Below are positions 7,226-16,076 of a stretch of 49,111 nt of DNA, one piece after another. Position 1 is the stretch's first letter, and the number at the start of each line of letters is the position of its first letter. The notes beneath the pieces were generated by a model. It ran no database searches, was not told where the DNA came from, and saw nothing but the letters and a program-made list of their open reading frames with translations. This stretch comes from an uncultured bacterium (GTDB taxonomy: Bacteria > Verrucomicrobiota > Kiritimatiellia > CAIKKV01 > CAITUY01): positions 1-49,111 of the forward strand of contig CAIVSY010000099.1 of the NCBI GenBank assembly GCA_903908715.1. Reading direction: 5' to 3'. The translations under genes were made by a program, and so were the position numbers.

Positions 7226-8026
7226 GTGAAACCCCACGCCAAGCCCCCCATCCCTGTTGCCCTCACAATCGCCGGCTCCGATAGCGGCGGCGGCGCCGGG
7301 ATTCAGGCTGACCTGAAAACCTTTTCGGCGCTGGAGGTATTCGGGACCTCAGCCATTACATGCCTGACCGCCCAGAATCCGGATGCCGTCACCGGCATTG
7401 AGGCTGCTTCCCCTGCCATGGTGGCACGCCAGATCCGGGCGGTCACGGAAGGGTTCCCGGTGGCTGCAGCCAAGACGGGGATGCTGTATTCGTCCGCCAT
7501 CATCCGTACCGTCGCCCGGGAACTCTCCCGCAGACCACGGTTCCCCCTGGTTGTGGACCCCGTTATGGTGGCCACCTCCGGCGCATGTCTGTTGCGCAAG
7601 GATGCAATCCATAGCCTTTGCACAAGGCTTCTTCCCATGGCGACCGTCATCACACCCAATCTGCAGGAAGCCGAGATCCTTTCCGGTTTGTCGATCCGGA
7701 CCGTCGAGGACCTGATCCGCGCAGGCCGGGAAATTAGCCGGCGGTATGCCACGGCATGCCTCGCAAAAGGCGGACACCTGCCGGGAAACAAGGTCGTGGA
7801 TATCCTTTGCGTTGGTGATGAAGTCACCCGCTACACTCTTCCCCGAACACAGGCGAAAGGAACCCACGGCACGGGATGTGCGTTCTCTGCCGCGCTTACC
7901 GCCGCCTTGGCGTCGGGCTCCGACCTCCACGAGGGAGCGGCCATTGCCAAGGCCTTTGTCAGCCAGGCATTGCGCACCGGAAGACCGGCTGGAAGGCATG
8001 TCCCGCTGAATTTCCTTGGATCATGA
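7226..8026 (+). CDS. thiD: Hydroxymethylpyrimidine / phosphomethylpyrimidine kinase
   Basis: ThiD phosphorylates the pyrimidine precursor of thiamin twice. The 266-residue ribokinase-fold protein shows AGSDSGGGAGIQADLKTF near the N-terminus, VVDPVM in the middle and the anion-hole motif KGTHGTGCAFSAAL with Cys218. The GTG start at 7226 is the best available but its ribosome site is weak (AAGGAAG, rather distant). No other thi gene is in the window, so it probably serves salvage or pairs with distant thi genes. It is close to comEC on the same strand. Confidence 0.93.
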   Translation: MKPHAKPPIPVALTIAGSDSGGGAGIQADLKTFSALEVFGTSAITCLTAQNPDAVTGIEAASPAMVARQIRAVTEGFPVAAAKTGMLYSSAIIRTVARELSRRPRFPLVVDPVMVATSGACLLRKDAIHSLCTRLLPMATVITPNLQEAEILSGLSIRTVEDLIRAGREISRRYATACLAKGGHLPGNKVVDILCVGDEVTRYTLPRTQAKGTHGTGCAFSAALTAALASGSDLHEGAAIAKAFVSQALRTGRPAGRHVPLNFLGS

Positions 8027-8041
8027 TGGACTCACCCTTTC

Positions 8042-9670
8042 GTGCGTGACCGATCCAATGGCCAGGAATCTGACCCACTCATGGAATCATTACCCAGACG
8101 CCCCTTGACAGGTATCGCGCTCCTGTTCACAGGCGGAATCTGTCTTGGTCTGAACCTGGAAACACCTTCCGCCCTCCCCCTGATAGCCGGCGCGCTTTCC
8201 CTGCTGACCAGTCTGATCACCAATCGGATCGTGAAACTCCGTTGCTTGGCTGTCCCTGCCCTGTTGCTGGCCATTGCGGCGTCCGGCTGGTCTCACGCCC
8301 GGCTCTCGCTTGAGTCACAACCACCATCCTTGTCTCAACGGCTTCCCGTACCTGCGTCAACCGTCGGTATGATCGGCATCACGGAGGATAACGCCACCCT
8401 GATTCATTCGTCTACCAATGCAGCAACGTGGAAGGTCCCGGTTGACGTACAACGGATCAGGCTTTCCGACGATAGACCGTGGGAGGATGTGGCAGGACCT
8501 GTCTGGGTCCGTTTCCGTCTACCGCCGCATTTTCACCCGCCATCCTATGGGGAGCGCTGGGCTTTCTCAGGGTATCTGGAGGCAGGCACGAACAAGACCC
8601 AGCCCCTGCGGCGCTCCGCCGCATTCCTTTCGGCCGGCCGATCGGCTCATCGAATCAGCAAGGGGCATGGGAATGCATTCCTGCGCTTCGCCATACGAAC
8701 CAGGCAATCGGCACAGAGAATCCTCACGCATGGAATCAGCGCCTTCCCGCAGGAATCCGCCATCCTGAACTCTCTCCTTCTGGGTGTTCGCGGCCAGATG
8801 CCTCGGGAGTTATATCAATCCTTTGCTAACACGAGCACACTGCATGTTTTTGCTATCAGCGGTTCGCATGTGGTCATCCTGGCAGGCGTTGTGGTACTCG
8901 CCTTGTCCGCAGGCGGCATTCCCCGCACGCGCTGGATACTCGTGCTTGCTCCTGTCCTCCTGCTGTACACAGTCATGACCGGCTTGCAGTCGAGCGCCAC
9001 TCGCGCCTGTATCATGGCCGTCCTGTTCTGGTCAGCACCCCTGCTGGGCCGAAAGCCGGATATCTATGCGTCTCTGGGCGCCGCCGCCATCCTGCTGCTG
9101 GCCTGGTCCCCGGCTGACCTGGCGGATGCCGGGTTCCTGCTGTCCTTCGTCGCAGTCATGGGTATTGCACTCTTTACCCCTGTCTTCATGGCGCCGATTC
9201 ACAGGCGATTGCAACGGGATCCGCTGCAACTGCTGCCGGATCCCACCTGGAAGACTTTCGCACGCAGACTGGGCCTCGAGTTCGGCGGGTTGGTCGCCAT
9301 GACGCTTGCGGCGGCACTGGTTTCCGCCCCCCTGACCGCCTTGTATTTCGGATCTGTTTCGCCCATCGGCCTGCTCGGCAATCTCCTGGCTGTCCCGTTG
9401 GCATCCCTGATGATTCTGAGCGGCGCTCTTTCCATCGCCCTCGGATCGATTGGCCTGCTGTTCGCAAGCCTGTTCAACCACGCAAATGTGGCTCTGGCAT
9501 TTGCCCTGCATCAGTTCATATCGTTCCTTTCCTCCGTTCCCGGCGGACACTGGATCATCGAACCGCCGCCACTCTGGGGTATCCTCCTCTGCTACGCAGG
9601 AATCATCCTCATCCGCTTTGCCATCTGGATAAACAGCAGCGCCGCCCCCGCGGCAACGACTCGGCGCTGA
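8042..9670 (+). CDS. comEC: ComEC/Rec2-type DNA uptake channel, core without hydrolase domain
   Basis: ComEC forms the inner-membrane channel that takes up single-stranded DNA in natural transformation. The 542 residues contain an N-terminal membrane and OB-like part (about 20-190) and the Competence domain (about 230-520), with FAISGSHVVIL, SATRACIMA and SPADLADAGFLLSF. The C-terminal metallo-beta-lactamase-like nuclease domain of full-length ComEC is missing: the chain ends after the last membrane helices, and the next gene is a peptidase. Short ComEC proteins of this kind exist; the hydrolase may be encoded elsewhere. The start is GTG 8042, or ATG 8081 with a poor AGGAA site. Confidence 0.85.
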   Translation: MRDRSNGQESDPLMESLPRRPLTGIALLFTGGICLGLNLETPSALPLIAGALSLLTSLITNRIVKLRCLAVPALLLAIAASGWSHARLSLESQPPSLSQRLPVPASTVGMIGITEDNATLIHSSTNAATWKVPVDVQRIRLSDDRPWEDVAGPVWVRFRLPPHFHPPSYGERWAFSGYLEAGTNKTQPLRRSAAFLSAGRSAHRISKGHGNAFLRFAIRTRQSAQRILTHGISAFPQESAILNSLLLGVRGQMPRELYQSFANTSTLHVFAISGSHVVILAGVVVLALSAGGIPRTRWILVLAPVLLLYTVMTGLQSSATRACIMAVLFWSAPLLGRKPDIYASLGAAAILLLAWSPADLADAGFLLSFVAVMGIALFTPVFMAPIHRRLQRDPLQLLPDPTWKTFARRLGLEFGGLVAMTLAAALVSAPLTALYFGSVSPIGLLGNLLAVPLASLMILSGALSIALGSIGLLFASLFNHANVALAFALHQFISFLSSVPGGHWIIEPPPLWGILLCYAGIILIRFAIWINSSAAPAATTRR

Positions 9671-9751
9671 TCCTTTCCGCAACTGAATCCGGGACGACAT
9701 ATTTTGGGTAGACAACGCGACGCAGGAAGCCATATAAGGAACCTCACTATT

Positions 9752-11086
9752 ATGAAGATCTTCCCCTGCTTCCCTTGGATGGCCGTTCTTGTTTTCGGCA
9801 TGACCGCGTGTCGCCACGTGGCAAGTCCTGCCGCCTCCGATCGCTCAGTGCCGCCCGCCGCCCCTGCCGCCCCCGCGCAGCCTGGAACTACCACCAACAC
9901 AAACACACCCGAGGCCAGGGCCTCCGACGATGCCTACGAGCAGATGAATCTGCTGACCCGCTCACTTCTGCTTATTCGTCATAACTACGTGGACGCTTCA
10001 AAGACCACTTATTCCAACCTGATCACCTCGGCCCTGAACGGCATGCTTTCGTCCCTGGACCCCTACAGCCAGTTCCTTGAACCAACCGAATACAGGGATC
10101 TGAAGGAGGACACCCAGGGGTCGTTCGGCGGAATCGGCATACAAATCGGGGTAAAAGACAAGATCCTGACCGTCATTGCGCCCATGGAAGACACCCCTGC
10201 GTCCAGGGCCGGCATGCTTGCAGGTGACAAGATCGTCGAAATTGATGGCCTGCGTACCGATTCCCTTACGCTCAGGGATGCGGTTCACCGCCTGCGCGGG
10301 CCAAAGGGATCCTCCACTAAATTGAAAATCCTGCGCGGCAGGGACCTGAAAGAGTTTACATTGACCCGCGAGGAGATCCGCGTCGCCAGCATCAAAGGCA
10401 CACGTATGCTGGACGATGGTGTCGGCTACCTGCGAATCGCTGATTTCAGCGAGCCTTCGGCTACCGCCCTGCTGGAGGCTTTGCGCAAACTGGAGACCGA
10501 TCATCTACGGGCTCTTGTCCTGGATCTCCGCAACAATCCGGGCGGCCTTCTGACGGCCGCCATCGATTGCAGCAGCCTATTCCTGAAACACGGAGACCGG
10601 ATCGTGTCGACCCGCGGACGAAGCGATAATCCGCGGGAAGTTGTGGCCAACGCATCCGGGAAGGATCACTTTATCAGCTTCCCCATGGCCGTCCTTGTCA
10701 ACGGCGGTTCCGCCAGCGCGGCGGAAATCGTCGCCGGAGCCCTGCAGGACAACAAACGTGCCGTACTGGTCGGCGAACCAACCTTCGGTAAGGGTTCCGT
10801 GCAGAACATTATCCCGCTCGACCAGGGAAACGCCCTGCGATTGACCACCGCCTACTATTACACCCCTGCCGGGCGGATGATCCATGAAAAAGGAATTGAA
10901 CCTGACATTGTGGTGCCCATCACGATGGACGAATGGCCTGATATTCTCCGGAAACGAGCATTCATCGAGTCCCCCACACCCCTCCCTGAATCCGAAAGAC
11001 CGGCTAATTTTGAAAAGATCACCGACCGTCAACTGGACCGGGCCGTGGATCTGCTGAAGGGAATCCTGATCTTCCGCGGTCGATGA
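9752..11086 (+). CDS. ctpA: S41 carboxy-terminal processing peptidase, lipoprotein
   Basis: This is a tail-specific protease of the CtpA/CtpB family, which trims or degrades envelope proteins. The 444-residue chain has a lipobox ending at Cys20 (FGMTAC), then an Ala/Pro-rich spacer. A PDZ domain spans about residues 115-200 (GSFGGIGIQIG). The peptidase core carries the serine motif NGGSASAAEIVAGAL and the general-base lysine in TFGKGSVQN. The ATG at 9752 is chosen over 9704 because it begins the signal peptide and has AAGGAA upstream. It lies between comEC and tsaD on the same strand. Confidence 0.9.
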   Translation: MKIFPCFPWMAVLVFGMTACRHVASPAASDRSVPPAAPAAPAQPGTTTNTNTPEARASDDAYEQMNLLTRSLLLIRHNYVDASKTTYSNLITSALNGMLSSLDPYSQFLEPTEYRDLKEDTQGSFGGIGIQIGVKDKILTVIAPMEDTPASRAGMLAGDKIVEIDGLRTDSLTLRDAVHRLRGPKGSSTKLKILRGRDLKEFTLTREEIRVASIKGTRMLDDGVGYLRIADFSEPSATALLEALRKLETDHLRALVLDLRNNPGGLLTAAIDCSSLFLKHGDRIVSTRGRSDNPREVVANASGKDHFISFPMAVLVNGGSASAAEIVAGALQDNKRAVLVGEPTFGKGSVQNIIPLDQGNALRLTTAYYYTPAGRMIHEKGIEPDIVVPITMDEWPDILRKRAFIESPTPLPESERPANFEKITDRQLDRAVDLLKGILIFRGR

Positions 11087-11101
11087 TCGCACTGGCATCC
11101 C

Positions 11102-12154
11102 ATGAAAATTCTTGGCATCGAGACCTCCTGTGATGAAACCGCAGCAGCCGTTGTGCAGGACGGCAGGCACGTGCTTTCCAACATCGTGTATTCCCAGATT
11201 GCCCATCACCGACCGTATGGTGGAGTTGTCCCTGAAATCGCTTCCCGAAAACACGTGGAGCACCTGCCGGAAGTCATTCGGGAAGCCATGACAAAGGCGG
11301 CTCTCCCTTGGGATGCGTTGGACGGAATCGCCGTCACATCGGGGCCGGGGCTTGCGAGTTCACTGCTGGTGGGGCTTGCGGCCGCCAAGGCCCTGGCCTT
11401 GCGCCTGAAGAAACCGCTGGTCCCCATCAACCACCTGGAGGCCCACATCTATTCAGCCTTTCTGGGAAGCGATGGTCCAACGCCTCAGGAAGCCGGCCCC
11501 TTCCTTGCTCTGATTGTTTCTGGCGGCCACACGAGCTTTGTACGGGTCGACGGCATCGGCTGCTACCAACTTCTCGGACGAACCGTGGATGACGCCGCCG
11601 GGGAAGCGTTTGATAAAGGCGCCAATCTGCTCCAGCTGGGGTATCCGGGCGGCCCGGTGATCGATAAGTCCGCCCGCGAAGGGGATCCGGCGTTTCTCGC
11701 CTTCCCGCGTGGCTACGTGAAAAAGCTCCACGCCCGCATCCGGAACCTCCATCCACGGTATTGCGTTAGTTTCAGCGGCCTGAAAACCGCACTCCTTTAT
11801 TACCTTAGGGAAAACCCTGTCGGTTCTGCCCCCGGCATCACTGTACCCAACCTCGCAGCAGCCTATCAGGAAGCCATCGTGGATACCCTCGTCCAGCGGG
11901 CACGCAATGCCTCGGAAAGCGCATCTACCCTTGCCCTGGTCGGCGGCGTATCCCTCAACCGCCGTCTGCGGGAAAAGATGAGCGCCATGGCAGCCAAGCG
12001 GCCGGGCATGAAACTTCTGCTGGCTGCACCAGCCTTCTGCACCGATAATGCGGCCATGGTGGCCGGCCTCGCCGCACATAAACTGGCCTCTGCAGCCCCG
12101 CTGCAGCATGCCATGCGAATGGATGTCGACCCGAATATGGGCATCGGGGAATGA
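11102..12154 (+). CDS. tsaD: tRNA N6-threonylcarbamoyladenosine transferase
   Basis: TsaD transfers the threonylcarbamoyl group to A37 of ANN-decoding tRNAs, working with TsaB, TsaE and TsaC. The 350-residue ASKHA-fold protein starts MKILGIETSCDET. It has the metal-binding pair His111 and His115 in INHLEAHIYS, then VSGGHTSF and GGPVIDK. A conserved CTDNAAMVAG lies near the end. It begins 15 bases after ctpA, with only a weak ribosome site. Confidence 0.95.
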   Translation: MKILGIETSCDETAAAVVQDGRHVLSNIVYSQIAHHRPYGGVVPEIASRKHVEHLPEVIREAMTKAALPWDALDGIAVTSGPGLASSLLVGLAAAKALALRLKKPLVPINHLEAHIYSAFLGSDGPTPQEAGPFLALIVSGGHTSFVRVDGIGCYQLLGRTVDDAAGEAFDKGANLLQLGYPGGPVIDKSAREGDPAFLAFPRGYVKKLHARIRNLHPRYCVSFSGLKTALLYYLRENPVGSAPGITVPNLAAAYQEAIVDTLVQRARNASESASTLALVGGVSLNRRLREKMSAMAAKRPGMKLLLAAPAFCTDNAAMVAGLAAHKLASAAPLQHAMRMDVDPNMGIGE

Positions 12155-12160
12155 CCGGAC

Positions 12161-13078
12161 ATGCAGAATCCATACAGGTTCCAGATCTACCGTGACGGTT
12201 CACTGCCATTCCCTGCCCAGCACTTCCGGACACCGGTTGTCCAGGTCTTGCGGGCGGAATACTGGATGGTGGACTTGTGGCACCATGCGAATTTATCCGC
12301 TCCCTACTGGCGTCTGTATTGGAACCAGGACCGTGGCGCATGGATTTCCCTGTTCCACCGTCATTGGTCCCTCGACCCACATTCCCTGATTCTGATTCCT
12401 CCCCGCACACCCTTCAGAACAGGCCTGCATTCGGCCCACGGGAAACAAATCGAAGAAGGCGTCATGAGGGGATCACCCTACCAGACACCCGCTACCGGAC
12501 GGCGAACCGGCAAGCCTCGCGGATCGATCCGGCAATTCTTCGTTCACTTCACTGCCGGGTTCCCCTGCGACTCCGGGTCGCCGCGGGTATTCAGTTTTCC
12601 TGTCGACAGCCGCCTGAACGGCCTTCTGGAAACCATGACAGCCCACTTGAAGATCAACCAGGCGCAGTTCGACCATCAGCAGACCTTCGGCCTGCTGGCG
12701 CTGATTCACCATGCCCTGGAAAAGGTCCCCGAAGACTACTGGCCTCATCCGCCGGACGATCCACGCATTATACGTGTCATGCAGCACATGGACATAAACT
12801 ACAGGCACGCCATGCGCAATACGGATTTCGCGCGGATGGCCGGGATGAACCCCAATGCATTTGCCCGGCTCTTCAAGGAGAAGACCCATCTGACTCCCCT
12901 GGAATATCTGCGTTCGAAGCGGCTCGAAAAAGCCGCCATCCTGCTTATCCAGACAGACCGCAGCATCGAGGATATCGCAGCTTCCTGCGGGTTCTTTGAC
13001 CGGAACCACTTCAGCCGGATCTTCCAGCGGCATAGCGGAATGGGACCCGCAACCTACCGCCGATCAAGACGCCACTAG
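12161..13078 (+). CDS. AraC-family transcriptional regulator
   Basis: This 305-residue regulator has a divergent N-terminal cupin-like sensing half (about 1-180) and a C-terminal double helix-turn-helix (about 205-303). The latter shows FARMAGMNPNAFARLFKEKT and the signature IEDIAASCGFFDRNHFSRIF. The N-terminal layout resembles AraC regulators of sugar genes common in PVC bacteria. The ATG lies six bases after the tsaD stop, so it is probably translated from the same message. Its target cannot be told from context; no sugar genes flank it. Confidence 0.85.
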   Translation: MQNPYRFQIYRDGSLPFPAQHFRTPVVQVLRAEYWMVDLWHHANLSAPYWRLYWNQDRGAWISLFHRHWSLDPHSLILIPPRTPFRTGLHSAHGKQIEEGVMRGSPYQTPATGRRTGKPRGSIRQFFVHFTAGFPCDSGSPRVFSFPVDSRLNGLLETMTAHLKINQAQFDHQQTFGLLALIHHALEKVPEDYWPHPPDDPRIIRVMQHMDINYRHAMRNTDFARMAGMNPNAFARLFKEKTHLTPLEYLRSKRLEKAAILLIQTDRSIEDIAASCGFFDRNHFSRIFQRHSGMGPATYRRSRRH

Positions 13079-13124
13079 GCCGCAGGGTAACAAGGAAACG
13101 TTGTTCAGGCCCGCAGGAAAAAGC

Positions 13125-13502
13125 CTACCGCCCCAGCTTGGCCTTCAGGGTTGAAAGCAGAATCTGCGGATTGATCGGTTTCTGCAGCACACCCGAGAGA
13201 CCCAATGCACTGTAATCGGTGCTCAGACTCAGGCCGTCCCCGACGGAACTCAGCATATAGACCGGCGGAATCGCTCCCAGAGCCTTGATCTCCTTCACGA
13301 AATTCACTCCGGAATCCACTTCCTCCATCATCAGGTCAACCACCACAAGATCGGGCTTAACCGCCTTGAATTTGCGCAATCCTTCCTCTGCGCTGCCCGC
13401 TGTTTCAACGGAATAGGATCCGCTCTCGATAATCGTCTTCATCGAGTCGAGGAAATCCGCATCATCATCCACGCATAGGATCAATGGCTTGTCCCGCTTC
13501 AT
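13125..13502 (-). CDS. Stand-alone response regulator receiver protein
   Basis: A single REC domain of 125 residues. The acidic pocket is DDD at residues 12-14, the phosphoacceptor is Asp56 in VVVDLMM, and the switch lysine is in LQKPINP. No output domain follows, as in CheY-type or phosphorelay intermediates. AAGGAG precedes the ATG. It lies 47 bases downstream of hoxW on the same strand, so it may be part of the hydrogenase transcript or use the candidate promoter at 13525-13553. The hybrid kinase at 28163 is a possible but unproven partner. Confidence 0.88.
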   Translation of the reverse strand: MKRDKPLILCVDDDADFLDSMKTIIESGSYSVETAGSAEEGLRKFKAVKPDLVVVDLMMEEVDSGVNFVKEIKALGAIPPVYMLSSVGDGLSLSTDYSALGLSGVLQKPINPQILLSTLKAKLGR

Positions 13503-13524
13503 GGCAATCTCCTTTCACAGCTAA

Positions 13525-13553
13525 ACAATAACTTCAAGACTCGCTTCGCTCAA
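13525..13553 (-). promoter_or_regulatory. Candidate promoter of the receiver gene
   Basis: On the minus strand TTGAGC (13553-13548) and TATTGT (13530-13525) are 17 bases apart, ending about 22 bases before the ATG. The match is moderate, and the -35 box touches the hoxW stop codon. Confidence 0.35.
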
Positions 13554-13993
13554 CGGCCCCATTCCCCCGCCCACTTCCGCACAAACGCCACCGCCTCACT
13601 TAAGTTTGCCTCGGCCCCTGCGGATAACCCCTCGCCGAACTCGTTGAACTCATACCCTCGTATGCCCAGAACATACGCTTTCGGCTCGCGTCCGAAAAGC
13701 GTCTTCGCAAGCATCAAGACCGCTTCCGGCTCCACGCTGTGGCTGCTGAACCCCGGCGATCCGCCCGCCACGATCGGCTTGAATTCAAAAGGCTCATGGC
13801 CGTTGACCGATGCGTCCGCAAAAACAACTTCATCATACCGGGCCACCGCCTCCGCATCCTCCACCGTCAGCTGATAATCCGAATCCACATCCAGCCCGGC
13901 AATCCCGTCCCTTTCCAGAATACGGGCCAGCATCGGTCCCAGCCCGTCATCCTTCCGGCCCGGATTCCCGAACCCGATCAGCAATCGCCTCAT
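13550..13993 (-). CDS. hoxW: Hydrogenase maturation endopeptidase, HoxW type
   Basis: The 147-residue protein belongs to the HyaD/HybD/HoxW family that clips the C-terminal peptide of the [NiFe] large subunit once nickel is inserted. Seen: GFGNPGRKDDGLG at the N-terminus, with the first nickel-sensing acidic residue, then VVFADASVNG with the second (Asp), and HSVEPEAVLMLA with the histidine. The start at 13993 is taken because GGGGAG lies nine bases upstream; an ATG nine bases earlier touches that site. It lies just behind hoxH, whose tail is its expected substrate. Confidence 0.9.
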   Translation of the reverse strand: MRRLLIGFGNPGRKDDGLGPMLARILERDGIAGLDVDSDYQLTVEDAEAVARYDEVVFADASVNGHEPFEFKPIVAGGSPGFSSHSVEPEAVLMLAKTLFGREPKAYVLGIRGYEFNEFGEGLSAGAEANLSEAVAFVRKWAGEWGR

Positions 13994-14030
13994 TGCCTGC
14001 ATCTCCCCGTCGGGCAATTCCGGACTGCCG

Positions 14031-15470
14031 CTACCGCTCACGCCGTTCCACGAGCTGCCCCTCGTGATCAAAGATCTCCACCACCAGTGGCATCCGTCCA
14101 AGCGCATGCGTGGCGCAAGACAAACAAGGATCATAGGCGCGTATCGCCACCTCGATGTGGTTCAACAGTCCTTCCGTGATCTTGGGTTGCCCGGATATGT
14201 GGTCCTCCGCCACACGCTGGACGGCCAGATTCATGGGCGTGTTGTTGTTCGTTGTCGAGACAATCAGGTTCGCCATCACCACCTGATCCTGGTCATTGAT
14301 CTTATAGTGATGGAACAGGGTTCCTCTGGGCGCCTCGATCAACCCCACCCCTTCAGAGCGACGCTGCCCCTTGACCACAAGATCCTTCCCCTGCAAATCC
14401 TTGTCGTGCAGAAGGTCCCGAATCTTCTCGATCGAATGCAGTGTCTCGATCATCCGCGCCCAGTGATAGGCCATCGTGATGTTGTTCGGCTTGCCCTTGG
14501 TGACCCCCATGAACTCCTGTCGCTCCTTCTCGGCCTCGGGCGTATCAATGAAGTCCGCGGTGTTGAGACGGGCCAGCGGTCCGACGCGATACCAGCCCTT
14601 TTCGGGCCCAAGGCTCTTGATGAAGGGGAACTTCATGTAGGACCAGTCACGAACCTCCTCGACAATATAGTCGTAATACTTCTGGTAGTCGACCTGGTCA
14701 AATATCTTTTCGCCGCCCGCATTAATGGCCCGCAGGTTGCCGTGATACAAATCCAACGCTCCATCCGTGCGGATCAAGGACAAATGATTGGAATCAAACG
14801 AACCGAACGGCGCCAGTTTCTCCAGGTGCTCCACTGTATAATCCTTGGCCAGCTTCACCGCACTGCGTCCCCAGGCCAGCATCTGCTCCAGGTCCTTGAG
14901 GAACAGGTCACGCTCGGCAATGGAAAGGTTCTTGTTGACCCCGCCCGGAATTGCCCCCGTTCCATGGATCTTCTTGCCGGCCGTGGCCTTGATGATTTCC
15001 TGCCCATACTTGCGCATCATGACGCCCTGGACCGCAAGATCCGGATACTTGCGCGCCACACCGATAACATTGCGTATCGCCACATCCGCATCAAACCCGA
15101 ACAGCAGGTCGGGTGAGCAAAGGTGGAAGAAATGCAGCGCGTGCGACTGGAACATCTGCCCGTAATGCATCAGGCGACGCATCTTCTCGGCCGTCGGAGA
15201 AAGCTTGTCCGCGCCAACGATCACATCCATCGCCTTAGCTGCCGCCAGATGATGACTCACAGGACAGATCCCGCAAAGCCGCTGCACCAGAACAGGAATT
15301 TCCCAGTACGGGCGCCCCTGGATGAAACGCTCGAACCCGCGGAATTCCACGATGTGCAAGCGGGCCTGCTTAACGTGGTTCTTTTCATCCAGAAGCAGCG
15401 AAACCTTCCCGTGCCCCTCCACGCGAGTAACGGGTTCTATGATTACCCTCTTCATCGTCTTTGCGCTCAT
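14031..15470 (-). CDS. hoxH: NAD-reducing [NiFe] hydrogenase large subunit
   Basis: HoxH carries the nickel-iron active site of the soluble group 3d hydrogenase. The four cysteine ligands lie in two motifs: RLCGICPVSHH near residue 65 and DPCLSCATH near the C-terminus. A 24-residue tail (ALGRMPLVV onward) follows the final histidine, which is the cleavable extension removed by HoxW. Length is 479 residues. The ATG at 15470 is chosen because AAGGGG precedes it and the protein then begins in family style (MKRVIIEPVTRVEGH). It is cytoplasmic; no signal peptide exists on any Hox subunit here. Confidence 0.95.
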   Translation of the reverse strand: MSAKTMKRVIIEPVTRVEGHGKVSLLLDEKNHVKQARLHIVEFRGFERFIQGRPYWEIPVLVQRLCGICPVSHHLAAAKAMDVIVGADKLSPTAEKMRRLMHYGQMFQSHALHFFHLCSPDLLFGFDADVAIRNVIGVARKYPDLAVQGVMMRKYGQEIIKATAGKKIHGTGAIPGGVNKNLSIAERDLFLKDLEQMLAWGRSAVKLAKDYTVEHLEKLAPFGSFDSNHLSLIRTDGALDLYHGNLRAINAGGEKIFDQVDYQKYYDYIVEEVRDWSYMKFPFIKSLGPEKGWYRVGPLARLNTADFIDTPEAEKERQEFMGVTKGKPNNITMAYHWARMIETLHSIEKIRDLLHDKDLQGKDLVVKGQRRSEGVGLIEAPRGTLFHHYKINDQDQVVMANLIVSTTNNNTPMNLAVQRVAEDHISGQPKITEGLLNHIEVAIRAYDPCLSCATHALGRMPLVVEIFDHEGQLVERRER

Positions 15471-15520
15471 GTCAGCCCCTTCCCAGGCTCTCGGCCTGCG
15501 GTCTGTAATCCGGAACCGGA

Positions 15521-16066
15521 TCAATCGTACTTGATCAACTCATACGGCAACTCGAGCGGCTTGTTGTTCAACAACGCCACCAGCGCCTGCCAGATCGTGT
15601 CTGCCGGAGGAGGACAACCCGGCAGGAAATAATCCACCTTGACCACACTCTGGATCGGATACACCTTGTCCAGCAGAAGCGGCAGTTCCTTGTCGCCCGG
15701 TATGATCTTCGTGGGATTGTACACCGTGGGACCGCCCAGATACGCCTCGTGCAGGCACTCCTTGAGCGGAACCGCGTTCCGCATGGCCGGCAGCCCGCCC
15801 ATCATGGAGCATTCTCCCACCGCAATCAGCACATCACAATGCTTGCGGAAGTCCCGCAGGACACGGACGTTCTCCTCATTACAACACCCGCCCTCGATGA
15901 GCCCGACGGCGCACCGGTCGGTGAACTCCTTGATGTCGTCAATGGGCGACTTGTTGAAATCCACCAGATCAATCAGCTGCAGGATCCGCTCGTCAATATC
16001 AAGAATCGACATGTGACATCCGAAACATCCCGCAAGCGACGCTGTTGCAACCTTGGGTTTTGCCAT
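15521..16066 (-). CDS. hoxY: NAD-reducing [NiFe] hydrogenase small subunit
   Basis: HoxY is the electron-transfer small subunit of the Hox heterodimer with HoxH. The 181-residue protein shows the proximal [4Fe-4S] ligands in AGCFGCHMS, VGECSMMGG and LPGCPPPADTIW. Like other group 3 small subunits it is short, lacks the Tat signal and lacks the medial/distal cluster domain of membrane enzymes. The ATG at 16066 is preferred because AGGAG sits six bases upstream; an ATG at 16072 abuts the ribosome site. That ribosome site overlaps the hoxU stop codon. Confidence 0.94.
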   Translation of the reverse strand: MAKPKVATASLAGCFGCHMSILDIDERILQLIDLVDFNKSPIDDIKEFTDRCAVGLIEGGCCNEENVRVLRDFRKHCDVLIAVGECSMMGGLPAMRNAVPLKECLHEAYLGGPTVYNPTKIIPGDKELPLLLDKVYPIQSVVKVDYFLPGCPPPADTIWQALVALLNNKPLELPYELIKYD

Positions 16067-16076
16067 CGCCATCTCC

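Noticed and set aside
9709..9738. Promoter TAGACA and TATAAG upstream of the S41 peptidase
   Set aside because: The spacer is 18 bases and the -10 box overlaps the AAGGAA ribosome site, so the message would begin after its own ribosome site. Read-through from comEC is simpler.
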